From Marasmius tenuissimus (Eukaryota; Basidiomycota; Agaricomycetes; Agaricales; Marasmiaceae), in the NCBI GenBank assembly GCA_029532415.1, contig JAQOTA010000054.1:3038001-3102000 (forward strand): 64,000 nt of DNA, written 5' to 3'. Below, in pieces: positions 1 to 12,500 of the stretch. The position numbers and the translations under genes are program-made. The stretch's first letter is position 1, and each line of letters begins with the position of its first letter. The notes beneath the pieces were generated by a model that saw only the letters and a program-made list of their open reading frames with translations, ran no database searches and was not told the DNA's origin.

Positions 1-841
1 AGGAAACCGCGCTCACGAAGCTCTGGAAAGCGAGGAAACGAAGCAAGAGACCGCTGAAAGATCGATACCCATACGAAGGCGAACTCAACTGGAGACACCG
101 ATTCTCGATTCCCGGTTTCCAGACCCGAGCATAGTTGCGGCCGATCCTGTGAGTAAAAATGTATCCCGAAACACTACATGGCCGGCTTAACACTGCTATT
201 TGGTAGTATACAGCCGCTGCATTCGTAGAAAGGACTGGCTTCCCATGCTCCTCGTTGTCATTTCGCGATGTATCTGAGGGTCTCGTCCCTGATACCACCA
301 CTCGTATATTCTCAACCCAACCCATCGCGCAGGCAGTACCAGCACCGGAAACGGCAACGGAAACAGAACCAGAACCAGAGCCAGAGACGGAGGTACCGGA
401 CTCGTCGGACGGTCCGAAGATTGAGATGGTGGTCTGCTCGTTCGCCCTCCATCTCGTAGAGAGTCCATCTGAACTTTTCTCCCTTTTGTGGGAGCTGAGT
501 ACGAAGGTGATTGGCAGGCTCTCCACTGAAACTTGAAAGACCTTATCTGATCAGATACTTAGGCACGATGGCTAGTGGTTTTAGCTCCTCACAAGAAACC
601 AGAGGTGAGCAGTATATTCCATTAGAGCTTCGCTTCATGTAATCTCACGCAAGTTACCCAGATCAAGGAAGGTTGGGGCTGGCTGAAATGGAACGTCGAA
701 AGCTGGAATAAAACCTCAATGAGCGATCACAATGGGGAACTTCTCCACGAAAGGCGAGTATTAGTCCGATGCGTTCATTGGTTCAGTGCTCACCGTTGGT
801 ATAGGGTCCATTGTCGCGTCTATCGAAGTGTGAACTTCTGA
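1..841 (+). CDS. SAM-dependent methyltransferase-like protein, 3' part (5' end outside window)
   Basis: Five coding exons fit: <1-148, 207-506, 563-604, 662-753 and 805-841 (stop TGA). Joining 148 to 207 gives a continuous ...VAADPYTAAAFVERTG stretch. Later exons give VVCSFALHL (as in the acidic/hydrophobic strand of class I methyltransferases), SPSELFSLLWELSTK, then RWLVVLAPHKKPEIKEGWGW, a combination I associate with uncharacterised fungal type-11 methyltransferases. The last intron (754-804) starts GC rather than GT; splicing it gives a tail HERVHCRVYRSVNF, whereas reading through its 51 nt also stays open. A strongly acidic PEPETE repeat sits near codons 95-105 of the visible part. The substrate cannot be told, and the SAM-binding GxGxG region would lie upstream of the window. 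Confidence 0.65.
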
Positions 842-895
842 TTTCATTACGAGGTGGTACGGGTACGGTCTACTGTGGGCTGTATCATATTCACG

Positions 896-2173
896 TTATC
901 CACCGAGCCATATCCAGCCAAGGGCACTCAAGACGGTTGCGACGACAGCTCCTGACGCAACAGCTTCTCCAAAATTCCGATCCTTGACCGCCTTCGCCCA
1001 GCTTCCAGGTTCGAGGACAATAGGTTCCTCACTCTCTTTCTCAACCGCCTCGTTACTTCGCTGGAGCTGCGCATCTACGCGCGCGACAGCATCCGCAACG
1101 GCAGCCAGGCTTGCGACCTGGCTGTTCAGTTGTGACTGGACCTCTTTCATATGGGTCTCCATAACCGTCTTGTACTCCAATTCCATCTCTTCTATCTTTT
1201 TCTCGAACGTCTGGGCCAGTCTTCTCCGTTTCCACGGCTCGACCAATACAATCGCGAGAATGAAGACGAACAAGTTGAGTCCTAGAGCCGCCAACTGTCC
1301 GTACGTCGACGCGCTTCGAATCTTGTCGGACCAGACCTGCTCTTCATGGTAACGCGTGAGGATAGTTCGCGTTAGCTCATTGAAAGCCTTCTCTACGGCC
1401 TCCTCTGTCTCATCTACGGCAGCCTTGCTTCGGGCCTCAGCTTGAACGAAGGTATGATCTTCTCTGACGAGTGTAGTGAAGCGAATAACGTCCTGGTCCG
1501 TCCATGTCGATTTCCTTTGTAATAAGTCGTTTAGCTCTCGCTGAGAATTCGACCGTTGGAGTACGGCCTGCTGGTATTGCGTCTTTGCATCCCGCGCAGC
1601 TTGCCGTACTTCCTGTATTCGAGCCTCTAACGAGATACGTGCGGTCAGATGTGAAAGTACGAGGATTTCTGTAGCACACACACCTCGTGCAACAACCTCC
1701 CTCTTCAGAGCTTCTATTTCATCGTAGCCTGTAACCTTGTTCAGTTCAGCACCCAGCTGAGAAAATGTAGTTTTCGTAGTTCCGGTGAAACCATCTGCTT
1801 TTTGACGAAAGTTTATCGCTGCCTCGTCCGTCCACCTCCGAAGGTTGGACTTGAAAGATTCGAGGTCGAATGACTCTTTCCCATCTGTCTGCACGTTTGA
1901 TTTGTCCTGGCTGCTCGTAGATGTGGAAGGTTCTGAAGAAGGAGGAGATGACGATGAAGTTCCCGCTTCGGATTCCGGGAGTTGACTGGGTGGAGGTGAA
2001 GATGACTTTTGACTGGAATCCAACGAATCTGTTGGCTTATTGGATTCAAGATTCCATACAATCGAGCTAGATGAGAACTGGCGGGCTGAGAACGGCCTCT
2101 TGGCTCTCAGGTAGGTTCTGAGCATTCGGAAGAGGGAGAAGAGGCAAGAGCCGGCAATTTGGCGGCATTTCAT
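896..2173 (-). CDS. SHE9: Sensitive-to-high-expression protein 9 (She9/Mdm33), mitochondrial inner membrane
   Basis: Single-exon gene of 425 codons starting at ATG 2173. The N-terminus is basic, Ser-rich and lacks acids for 40 residues, as in a mitochondrial presequence; an internal Met at residue 17 could also serve as start. Residues 45-100 are a low-complexity Ser/Pro stretch. A long coiled-coil-like helical region spans about 105-290, followed by a hydrophobic segment at about 292-311 ending in VEPWKRRR, a second charged helix, and a C-terminal hydrophobic tail at about 403-424. This coiled coil/TM/coiled coil/TM order is that of She9/Mdm33, which in yeast shapes the inner membrane and affects mitochondrial morphology. 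It is divergent from NOP12, only 77 bp away. The family call rests on architecture and on motifs such as the EIEALKREV segment. Confidence 0.85.
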   Translation of the reverse strand: MKCRQIAGSCLFSLFRMLRTYLRAKRPFSARQFSSSSIVWNLESNKPTDSLDSSQKSSSPPPSQLPESEAGTSSSSPPSSEPSTSTSSQDKSNVQTDGKESFDLESFKSNLRRWTDEAAINFRQKADGFTGTTKTTFSQLGAELNKVTGYDEIEALKREVVARGVCATEILVLSHLTARISLEARIQEVRQAARDAKTQYQQAVLQRSNSQRELNDLLQRKSTWTDQDVIRFTTLVREDHTFVQAEARSKAAVDETEEAVEKAFNELTRTILTRYHEEQVWSDKIRSASTYGQLAALGLNLFVFILAIVLVEPWKRRRLAQTFEKKIEEMELEYKTVMETHMKEVQSQLNSQVASLAAVADAVARVDAQLQRSNEAVEKESEEPIVLEPGSWAKAVKDRNFGEAVASGAVVATVLSALGWIWLGG

Positions 2174-2250
2174 TTCACTACCCGGCTAATTTTCCAAAAT
2201 TCACCAGCGTTGTTTCTCGACTTTGATCTCCGAGTCTGTCCAACTTCGCG
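2174..2250. promoter_or_regulatory. 77-bp divergent intergenic promoter between SHE9 and NOP12
   Basis: The start codons of the minus-strand SHE9 gene (2173) and plus-strand NOP12 gene (2251) are separated by only 77 bp, so both 5' leaders and any shared promoter must overlap here or extend into each other's transcribed region. No clear TATA box is seen; the stretch is mixed composition. Confidence 0.5.
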
Positions 2251-4425
2251 ATGGCTCTTTCTTCCCTCCTGCTCGGCAAAAGCAAGTCTTCGATAGACAA
2301 AGAATTGGACTCTTTGTTCAAAACAGATGTAACAAGTCTTTTAAATTCTTACAAGATCTAGCCTTCTGATCTTTTTTTGTAGGTCCCAACTTCACGACCT
2401 GCACCTCCCACGACAATTGCCAGTAGCAGCGATGCACCGAACTCGAAGAGAAAACATGAGTCGACTGATGCCGACCACAAGGAAGTATCGAAACGCGTCA
2501 AAGGCGGGGCAGCAAAGGACACAACTCGTGAGAAGAAGCCACAGGTGGTCGAAAAACGACGGACAAAGAAGCAAGAAAAGGTGGTAGTCAAAGAGAAGAA
2601 GAAGGAGGCCAAGGAGCAGCCCGTGGAAAAGGACAGTTCGGAAGATGAAGTTATGGCGAACGACGAGGACGAGGACAACTCCGATCTCGAGAATGCATAT
2701 CTCATGAAGACTCTCTCTGGAAAGAAGGGCAAGGAGAAGGCCCGACAGAAGGAATCCGACGATGAGGAAGATGAGGAGGAGGATGGTCAGAGCGACGAGG
2801 ACGTCGAGGAGAAAGCCGATAGCTCTAGTTCCGATGAAGATGCACTCCCTCCGCAACACGAAACTGTCTCTAAATCCTCGAAGAAACGGTCAAAAGCAGT
2901 CAAAGTCAAGTATGTGCCTTCAGAGGAGACCCAAGAACAACGGGACTCTCGTACGATTTTCGTTGGAAATCTTAGCGTTGAAGTTGCACATAAGAAGGTC
3001 CGTCTGCATTGTACATTTTCTACGAGGTTTGCTCTCTAATAGACCGAATTATTTCGCAGTCCCTTCGGAAACAGCTACAACGACACGTTCTATCACTGAT
3101 CCCTACAACCAGCCCCAAACCCAAAATCGAGTCTATCCGATTCCGTTCTGTCCCATTCTCCGTACCCACCAGCACATTACCTCAAGATGAAGACGATCCC
3201 AAGTCAAAGGGCAAAGGGGGGAAGAAACCTAAGTCTTCTCGACCGCACGACCTCGAACGAACCTCCAACTGGAAAGGCCAGCACGATGAAGGCGAAACCG
3301 AAAAAAAGTTCCTCACTCCCGCGCAGAAGAAGAAAGTAGCGTTCATCAACCAAAACTTTCACGAATCTGCCAATGACATGCACGCCTACATCGTCTTCGC
3401 ACATCCTCCTCTACCTGGTGCGGATAATGCGCCAGCGCGTAAATCGAACCTCCCTCCCCCTGCCGAAGTTATGGATCCGTATGAAGCTGCACGTCTAGCG
3501 AAAGAGGTGTGCGATGGATCCACGTTTATGGACCGCGTTCTTCGTGTGGATATAGCTGCGAAGAACCCAGTTGCTGCTGTTGTGAATACGGAGGGACGCG
3601 TGGTGAAGACGGACGTTGACCCCAAGAAGTGTGTTTTTGTTGGCAACTTGGACTTTGAGAGTAAGGAGGAAGATGTCCGCGTCTTTTTCGAGGGTGTCAT
3701 CAGCTCCGAAAAGGGCCCACGACCCCTGGACGACGGCAAGGAGGAGGAGGAGAGCGACGGTGAGGAGGCACAGGCAGGTTCAAAGCCTAGAATGTGGGTC
3801 AAACGGGTTAGGATAATACGGGACAAGGACACACAATTGGGTAAAGGATTCGCTTATGTCCAGTTTGTGGTAAGCACCTCCCCCCATTCTTATCCCTATC
3901 TGATACCAGCCAGTTAACGGTTTCTACCAGAGCCACGAATGTGTGGACGAGATCCTCGCGCTTGAGCCATCGAAACTCAAGTTTGCCAAACGGAAGCTGC
4001 GTGTGGAGAGGTGCAAGACTCTCCCCGGGGTTTCTGCCAAACTGTCGTCGAAGCCAAAATCCGACAAGACATCCAAATCGACCAAACCTATCAAGTCCTC
4101 TCGACCAACAGGACCCGTGTCTGTTCCCAAAGGAGATCCTTCGCTTGGAGAAAAGCTCGTACACATGTCCAAGGAAGACAGGAAGAAAGCCAAAGCGTCC
4201 GATCCCGATCGTCTCGCTCGTCGACTTGCCAAGAAGAAAGCCCGTAACGCCCTAGCCACGCCTGGGAAAGATTCAGATGGTATAAAGGTCCTCGGGAAAG
4301 ATACGACTCGAGATAGGAAGAACGGTTTTGCCAAGGGCAAGAAAGGCAAGACGGGCGTTGGCTCGTCATCGAAGGGCAGAGTGAGAAGTGAAAAGGCCGC
4401 CACGAAGAGGAATATGAAAAAGTAA
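2251..4425 (+). CDS. NOP12: Nucleolar RNA-binding protein Nop12 (RBM34-like), two RRMs
   Basis: Four exons, 2251-2328, 2383-2997, 3060-3869 and 3931-4425, give 665 residues with all phases consistent. Residues ~30-200 are a Lys/Glu/Asp-rich nucleolar-type tail. RRM1 begins with RNP2 IFVGNLS near residue 217 and is interrupted by intron 2 and a Lys-rich insert; RRM2 has RNP2 VFVGNLDF near 421 and RNP1 GKGFAYVQF near 491. The C-terminus is a basic Lys/Arg-rich tail ending KRNMKK. Nop12 in yeast acts in pre-25S rRNA processing and 60S assembly in the nucleolus; RBM34 is the animal relative. The order acidic/basic tail, two RRMs, basic tail and the length match this family. The start is the first ATG after the SHE9 start, and exon 1 is short (26 codons). 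Confidence 0.88.
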
Positions 4426-4894
4426 TGTACAGAATTTGGTCTAGTACAGTTACGCCACATCGACCGTTGACGCCATATCGATTGCTACCCACCTGGTTTT
4501 TCGAAGGAACAAGGTCAAATATACTGTATCGCATCTACCCCGCGGATGTAACCTTCCGTCAGCGCTTCACTCTTGTCCTTGCGCCGACCCTGATATTCAC
4601 TTGGGGATTTTAACTTTGCGCACATCCATATGTCAAACCGCAGTCCTGTACGACAGTGTAGTGCGGGTGAAGTCCTCTATATTGATTAAGTTGTTCACAA
4701 CTATACAGATATACTAAATGAGAGGTCGTCCATCCGGACAAGGTAAAAGGAAATCCAAAATACAGAAAAGATGGTAGACTGTACGACGGAAATTTGGAGA
4801 TGAGAGGGGGGGTTGTTATACATTAAAATGCGTTGGTACACAACCCTACCACATAATGCGAGAAACAGAGACGTCGTGCGATATAGTGAATCTT

Positions 4895-7323
4895 CTAACT
4901 CCAGACATCTAACATCAATCTCGACCTTTCTTTGAGCAGCTTCACTTCAGCTGCGCCCTCGATGTCCTGAGATCCGCCCTTGGCCTCTCCAAGGATCTTA
5001 GCCAGAGTCTCCTCGACAGCTTTGGCCATGCTCTTCGCATCACCACAAACGTACACGTATCCCTTGCCGTTGATGATGGCATCGGCAACATTTTCACGGT
5101 CCTGCCAAAGCAAATCCTGAACGTAAATCTTGCTTCCGTCAGGCTTGCGAGGTCCGTCCCGAGAGAATGCCTTGTGCATTACGAACTTGCCACGGAGCTC
5201 TTCCATGTACTGGGGCCATTCATCCTTGTACAAGAAGTCCTCAGTCGACTTTCTGCAACCGAAGAACAAGGTGATGCGTCCCCAGTCAGCGAGAGCGTCT
5301 GGTCCGTTCTTTTCGATAGACCTGCGGGCGAGAGCGACACGTTCCTGGACGAACCCACGGAATGGAGCGACACCCTAATGGGATTGAGAGAAATGCGTCC
5401 AATTGAGTCAAACGTGTATGACCATGTCAGATGGTGAGAGAACTTACAGTGCCGGGTCCAATCATGATAACAGGGCTCTTCGGGTTAGTGGGTAATCTGA
5501 ATGTTGACCTGCGCACATGAACGGGAACTTTGTAGATGTTTTCCTGCTTGTAGGCACCTCGAGGACCTTCAATGGCGTAGTTAGGAAGGACTGCGTTGTC
5601 AACACCGACGTCGCTGATAAGAGGGGCTTCTTCGCCATTGACGGCATGTTTGAGGTTGAGCAGGAAGTTGGAGCCAACACCGTAAACCCATTTCAAGCCG
5701 ACCTTATCGCTTGGAACGGACTGGTACTTGAGAACAACACAGGTAACATGGATAGAGTTGGGGTGGAGTTTAGGGCTGGAGGAGATGGAGTAGTACCTGG
5801 GCTGGAGACGGGGGACGGAGGAAACGATGATATCGAAGGGAATGCTCCATGCGGTGGTGTTGGACGTGGTGGGGGCATCGTAGAGGCTGTTTCCTGCGGC
5901 CAATTGAAGGATCTCTCCGACTTTGAGACAACCACCACCAACGACCTTGGCGAAGTCTTCCTTGTTCGAGTTCAAGTTCTTAACGAAGGCCTCGGCCTCA
6001 GGCGAGGGCGCGAACTTGGAGAAGCTGCCGAGAAGTTGACGACTAGCAACAGCACTAATGTCGAGGTAGTGGCGAAGGACGGTGGCGTAGGTGGTGGGGA
6101 CAGGGAAAGGAACCTTGGCGAGAGCCGGGTCGAGGGACTCAATGCCGATGACGGTATCCTTCTTGTCGTAGAGCCCGAGTGCGCAGAGTAGACGGTCAAC
6201 CTCGAGTTCTGCATTGGTGGGCCAAACACCAACGTGGTCACCGTGTTGGTAAGTGATACCGGAGCCGTCAATGTTGAGTTCGACATGTACACAGTTCCTG
6301 TCCTTGGTATCCTGGAACAATTCACGGGCAACGCCGATAGGAGCGGGGTATGGGTTCTTTGCGTCGTGAATACCCTTGGTTCGAGTAAGAGCACGGGCGG
6401 AAAGTTCACCTGAGTAGATGGTAAGATAATGCAGTCGACACCGAGACATGTGTTACGGGGAGCTTACCAAGGTAGACCTTCTCCGGAGCATGAGACTCGA
6501 GTTCAGAGACAACGAAGTCGGCCGAATCACCGCCCTGTCCTTCTTCGACGTTCATGGCCTTTGCGAAAGCGTCCCACATACCATCCTTCCATTCGAGATA
6601 GTCCTCTTCCATGCTCTTGTCGTCATCACCTTCACCGCGAGCACCGATACGTTGAGCGCCCATCTTGGTGAGGTGTTCATCTACTTGACGACCAATCAAG
6701 TTGTAGTGTTCGTAGGTCTTGTTTCCGAGAGCAAATACGACGTATTTGAGACCGGGGAGCTTGTGTTCGCTATTGGTGAATTCGAACGAGTCGTCGGTGA
6801 TGTTCTGCATGAGCTGGACGGCGTTGTCGGTAGGTTCACCCTCTCCATAGGTAGCCACGACGAAGAAGACACATGAGTCCTCGGGGAGTTGGTCGAGGTT
6901 CTCAAAGTCGTATTCTTCGGGGTCACATACGAGAGATGCAAGACCAAACTTGGACTTTGCCTCTTTCGCAAGACGAATAGCGTACTCCTCTGCAGTACCC
7001 GTTTGAGAACCATAGAAGATGACAATTCGTTTTTTCTAATGAAATTAGGTTGAGCGAGGAGAAGAACGAAATTAAAAGAAGTGACTCACGCCAGCCTTCA
7101 TTTTTGCAATGAAATCTCTTGGGTTTCCTCCGTCGCCATTGCTGAGTTTGGGTGCTGTAGGTACAGCTGTCTTTGGTTTAGAGGCTGCGAAGAGTTGATC
7201 CCGGAAAAGGTAGACTGCCGCAAGAACGACGCCCACGGAGAGAATGAAGATGTCGGAAGACGAAGTAGAACCCATTGTCGCTGAGGACAGAACGACTGTC
7301 GAGGAAGTATTTGAGTTGGTCAT
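4895..7323 (-). CDS. CPR1: NADPH-cytochrome P450 reductase
   Basis: Four exons: 7323-7090, 7035-6468, 6409-5448 and 5374-4895, giving 747 residues from ATG 7323 or 731 from ATG 7275. The second start (MGSTSSSDIF...) matches the usual fungal N-terminus better; the first ATG is reported here. A single TM anchor (DIFILSVGVVLAAVYLF) follows, then the FMN domain with YGSQTGTAEEYA and ATYGEGEPTDNA, the FAD domain with RYYSISSS, and the NADPH domain with GPGTGVAPFRGF, split exactly by the last intron. The protein ends in DVWS, with the penultimate aromatic Trp typical of CPRs that stacks on FAD. It passes electrons from NADPH to P450s at the ER; a basidiomycete depends on it for sterol synthesis and for its large P450 set. 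Confidence 0.97.
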
Positions 7324-7397
7324 CGCATTAACAACAGAATAAGGATAGAGAAAAAGAAATACCGACAACGGGAGAATCTGGACGAGCGGAGAGCCAA

Positions 7398-7404
7398 TAT
7401 ATAT
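7398..7404 (-). promoter_or_regulatory. TATA-like element upstream of CPR
   Basis: A TATATAT stretch lies 75 bp upstream of ATG 7323 (123 bp upstream of ATG 7275), next to a CCAAT sequence on the plus strand. Spacing suits a core promoter for either start codon. The rest of the 346-bp gap between CPR and the SET gene 3' end shows no further gene. Confidence 0.4.
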
Positions 7405-7669
7405 GGAGGCAGGCCCTCTAAAATGAGAAAGAGGAAGGAGGAAGAGGACAAGAGGCAGAGCAAGTCAGCGCTGTGCTAACGTGTGATCTTAACAAAATCA
7501 GCCGAATTTTCTCACCCGCGCACGCCGCCAACGGACGAGCAAATACAATCCAATTCCGCTTATCATGGCGGGCTTACAACACGGCCAGAGTGAGCAAAGC
7601 CGAGGCAACAAATCGATCTCATTTAATTTTTAGAATCGTCGCAAGGTGCGATCCCCTCGTAATAACATC

Positions 7670-9375
7670 CTACAAAGTCTGCAATGAATCGGGCCTGCCT
7701 ACTGAAAGTGACCCCCGCATTGCCCACGATCGGTGAAGCTGGGGATTCTCCGCGATCGTTTTCATGTGCTCAGTCAGCTCACTGTCCGATCCTAGCTCAT
7801 AGCTGTACCATTCAATGGCAAGTTTTGCCCATTCTCGAGTGGCCACGGCGCTAAACCTGTCAGAGTCTCCCTAGTACGACACAGTGATGCACCACTTACT
7901 CCGAATGGGCGGCCGCTACCCAAGCGGCATCTGCTGCCAACTGTCCTCGTTCGCTGAAATAACCTTCCTCGTCTCCGAGGGACCAGATTTTCTTGACGAC
8001 GTCAATAGCCTCCTTCCCGTCGATTGATTCGTGGCCCCAAGTCGCAAAGCGGCTGTACAGATCGGAGATTGCCACTAACCTTTGATCAGAGGCTCTTGAT
8101 AGCTCCTGTGGCAAGCTGCAAACATCGCACTGGCACTCGAACCCGTAATGCTCTCGGAGATATGCTCTGTAACAAATATGATGAACTCTTGTCTCCGGCC
8201 GTATGCAAGCGGCCGCCTACTGGCACCGACACTCACCGACGAAAATCTCTCGGTTTCTTCATCGTTGCATACGTAGTCAGCAGTTCCTGGCAGAAGATGA
8301 AAACACAGCCGAATCAGTAAAGAAAGGACGCTACTAGGCACGTCTGTGGGCCGACGTGCCCATCATTTACACGTTGGCCCACGAAAGCCCAAAATAAAGT
8401 CTTGACTCCGACCTACCTGACCTTTCGTAATACGTTTTAGAGCATGTACAACAAGCGCCCCTTCCTTTTCTCTCCATGTATACACCGCATTGAACGCGCT
8501 GGAACATCCGTGGTTCAAACGAGCCATTCGAGGGAATATTCCCACCCCTTCTCCTGCAGCAACAGCGTTCGTCTGGAATATCGCGAGCGCAACCTCCGCC
8601 TCATCCACGTCAGGATCGACGTCTGGAGGGAGATTCACGTATGACAAGTTGAAGAATGCCTGGCGAGAGCGGGGATCCACTCGTTGTAGGTTTGAATAAA
8701 GCAAGGCCGACGGTGACATTGAGACTGCAGGGCAGAAACTATCAGTGGGAAATCGGGATCCACCTCAGAGTGTCAATTGAAACGGAGGGCTTGGAACCTA
8801 GCCAACCTCGGCCCTCTCTCTGGGGCCGAATGAGCCACAAAACAAGAAACAAACACGTACTTTTCGGCGGAACGATGAATAAGGGCTCCTCACGGAGGAT
8901 GAGCTGTGGGGCAAACATCCAGAGGTCATCATCATGCGTCGCGTTCTTTTGTAACAGAATAACCAACCTCTCCAGGCTATAGGAAAAGTTTGTGTTAGTT
9001 CTCAATGGTCTTCACCGAGTGCGACTAAACACTCCCCTCAATATCCCTTGCAGCAATTGCACCCTTCCCTTTACCCGGTATATCTTGCACATGGAAGATA
9101 CTCGCGTCTCGTTCCTCAGTCGTTTCAGGCTTTGATCTATTTTGCTGCTCGCGTCCCCTAGCGTAGTATATCGCTGCAGCAATGGCAATTAGACCCAGAA
9201 CAGTGAATACCGGCCCGAGCTAGTCAGAAGTAATCAGAAGATGCACTCGCGTATATGTGGAGTTTGGGCGTGGACGTACCCAGCCTGAGGATCCCTTCGT
9301 TGGCCGGTTGGCTGTCTGAGGAGCCTTTGCCTTTACACGTTGAGCATTTTTCGTGTTCTTCCTTGTTGTCGACAT
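7670..9375 (-). CDS. SET-domain (SMYD-like) protein with N-terminal membrane anchor
   Basis: Seven exons: 9375-9280, 9219-9031, 8903-8861, 8724-8417, 8286-8237, 8166-7900 and 7856-7670, 379 residues. After a basic 32-residue start comes one hydrophobic segment (GPVFTVLGLIAIAAAIYY), then the SET domain: HVQDIPGKGKGAIAARDI and LILREEPLFIV at its start, RMARLNHGCSSAFN at the cofactor pocket and GQELLTTYATMKKPR before the post-SET CQCDVC zinc motif. The usual NHSC motif is NHGC here, as in many fungal relatives I know of. These are probable protein-lysine methyltransferases; substrate unknown. The C-terminal third is helical (TPR-like in SMYD proteins). Exon 2 uses a weak GT donor (AGT/GTTTAG), the least certain junction. 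It is divergent from DDB1 with a 218-bp gap. Confidence 0.8.
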
Positions 9376-9593
9376 TTTGAGCCAGCCAGAATGCACAGAA
9401 GATGAAGGTAATGGCTAAGCGTGTTGCTCGTGGATATTACCCATGTACAAAGGGCTCGGGGATCTCGGAACAAACCTGAGCACAGTCAAAGCAATTTCGT
9501 CATTGTCGGTAAGCTGCCGGCCACCGGCAGGCAGCACAATTTCTAAGCTGCTCATTGAGCACCACGACGAGCAAGACTCATCCATCACATCGG

Positions 9594-12500
9594 ATGCCTC
9601 CAACGCGAGTTACAGCTACATTTCATCCTTCATCGTCTGTTCTATCTTCAGTCAAATGCTCCTTATCAAGCAGAGACCGTCAGCATCTCGTGGTCGGCAA
9701 ACTCGATTGCCTCGAAGTCTATTCTATCCAACCAGATAAGTTGCAATTGGAATGCAAGTACCAAGTTACGGGGAAGCTTCGTGCTGTGAAGGCAGTTCCT
9801 GTTACGGAGGTCTGTGTTATATCTGCATCAACTACGTGAAATGATCGTATTGATGTGCGAGACCATATTTCTAGCATCGGTCAAATCTCCTTGTCCTCCT
9901 TGACCATCCTGATCCCGCGACACTATTTCTCTCGTATACCGAATCATTCGAGTCGGACAGCGCAAGGCTGGTTTGTATAGCTCGTGAAGACCTATACGAA
10001 CGCGGTGGTAGGGCCGCCGAGTACTGCAACGATGTGCTTGTTCATCCAAACGGGAGGTTGGCCGTCGTGAGTTGCTACACGGGGCGTTTGAAGGTGATTG
10101 CAATAAAGAATGGGGAGCCAGAACCTTCCTATTACGATGTTCAGTACGTCCTAAACGCCTCCTGATCCTATCAACTTTCTCATAATTCCCGAAATGTCCA
10201 GAATACCCGAACTGAATATCCTCAGTTTTGCATTCGCGCCGGTCCAACGACATACAGACTACGTGCTGACGTTGCTACACTTGAACCACTCTGATGAGAC
10301 ACACCTCGTTTCGAGGAATCTCACAGTCGGGAGTTCTGGGGTAGACCTTTCCCTCGAGCCTTCAGAGCACCTGAAACCTGCTCTAATCCCCACTAATTTC
10401 ATCCCATTTGCCGGCCAAAATGACATGATTCCCAAGCTCGTTCCTGTGAATCCACAAAGCGAATCTCAGTTCTGGGGCGGAATTTTGGTCATCGGAGGGA
10501 CAGAGATAATGCTTTATGCCTGCAGCGAACCCACGAGTGGTGCGAAACGAAAGAGGAGTGAGAAGGAGAAAGCGAAGGAGAAAAAGCCAAGCAGAGAATA
10601 TAAGAAGCGGAAGGCACTCTGTACCGTTGAATGGCCTTGGAGTGATGTCACAGCGTAAGCTGCACGCCAGGATCGTACCTCCCTCCCCATGCTGATATAA
10701 TTGTCCTGTTTAGAGTAACATCTATCGACCAAGATGGACAGAAGGTTCTCGTCGGGGACAGGTTTGGACGATTGGCCATACTCTCGACAGTCGATTTGAA
10801 CAAACAGGGGCTCATACTCATTCCCTTGGGGGAGGTGAGCTATTCTTCAGGCAGATTCCCCATCGTCTTAATCAACTCTGTCTTTCGCAGACCTCGTCAC
10901 CAAAAACGATCTCATATCTTGATAACCAGGCAGTTTTCATTGGCTCACACTTCGGCGACTCTCAGGTTGTGAAAATCCATCCACAGAGTGCCTCTAACGA
11001 TACGAAATCGGCACTTGAAATCCCTTTGTCTGTCAGGACGGTCACAAAAAGCACTCTGGACAAGGACGCCGATCGAGACATCGAAGAAAGCGATGGTGCG
11101 GACGAGGACGGTGGATTCAAGAAGGGACGGGTTATAGACGCCCAAGGCACCTATCTCACAGTTCTCCATACTTTCAAAAACATTGCTCCTGTCCTCGACG
11201 CTGCTCTCGTTGATGTGGATAATACCGGCCAAGTAAGTAGCGTCATGTACGAGCGCTTTCAGTATCTGATGAGGTTATCATCTTTTAGTCCCAAATAATC
11301 ACCTGCTCTGGTGGCGGCAACACAGGCTCCGTGAACGTAGTCAGAATGGGAGCAGACTTTGACGAACTTGCCTCGATCACTGGACTTGAAAATGTGACGA
11401 ATGTCTGGCCCATTCGAAAGAGCTATCTTTCATCGTGAGTTCCGGATTGTCCAAGTCCACGATTTACTTTGTACTGACCTTCCTTGCAGCACTCACAGTC
11501 ATGTAATCGTCTCCACGCTGGATGCGACGCATGTTCTGCGTATCGATTCGGGGGGCGAAACCTTGACGCGTGTGGAGGCAGTCAACAGCTTTGCCCTTGA
11601 CGTTCCAACAATCTGTGTGCGCAACATGGCAAAGAAGGAAGATACTGGGTATCAAGATGCATCATTCGTCGTACAAGTGACCGAGACAGCTGTCCATTTG
11701 CTCGAGTATGATGACCAATCGGAGCAGTGGTGGGAGAGGGACGCTCTGAGATATCCTGCTCCTCCAGCCCTTTCGGCTCCTGGCTCTGCGTTGACGAATG
11801 TCGCCGCGGATATCAATCCTAGTCAGATTCTATTGGCGAGAAGCGGTGGTAAATTGGCGTCGTTCACGATCCGTGGTGGAAAACTCACACAGGTCTCGTA
11901 AGTAACCTTTGTACTCGGGTTCTCACCTCGTTCTTACAATGCGGAGCAGGGAAGACACGCTATTCTATTGGGACGGAAACAAGTGGGTGAACCCGTCCAT
12001 ACTGTCTCTTTTTTTTTCGCTGAACGCCCTGCAGAGAAGATCCAAACCATGTCCCACAAGAAGATTGGCGTCGAACTGAAATATCTGCGGTTTCCGTCAG
12101 CCCGATGAAGGAAGATGCATTCTTCACAACTTTCGCCGCTGTGGCCTTTTGGCACACGAACCAGATCAAAATCTACTCCTATGCTGACTCGGGCTTTAAG
12201 TACGTCTCGCAGTCCTCAACGCTACCCGCGACCGTGAAGTCATTGCTGTTCTACAACTTTGGGACGGATCACACTACGAAAGGACACAATCATCGTCCTC
12301 ATCTCGTGGCTGGCCTGTCGAACGGCCACGTTGTGACATTCTCCTGCCTCGGGAAGGAGAAAGAGTTGAAGGACATGAAAATTATACCTCTCGGTTCCAA
12401 CGAAATCTCTTTAGCTCCCTACCAAGTCGAGGAACGACGGACAGTTGTGGCTACGGGGAACAAGTCGGGCATACTAGAATGGGACAAGTCTCGCCTTCGT

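Noticed and set aside
2358..2859. Long minus-strand open frames opposite NOP12 exon 2
   Set aside because: Leu/Ser-rich shadows of the Lys/Glu codons on the plus strand; no homology and NOP12 frame is clear.
5517..6191. 224-codon plus-strand open frame opposite CPR exon 3
   Set aside because: Antisense shadow of a strongly biased coding exon; composition Gly/Val/Glu-rich without any family.
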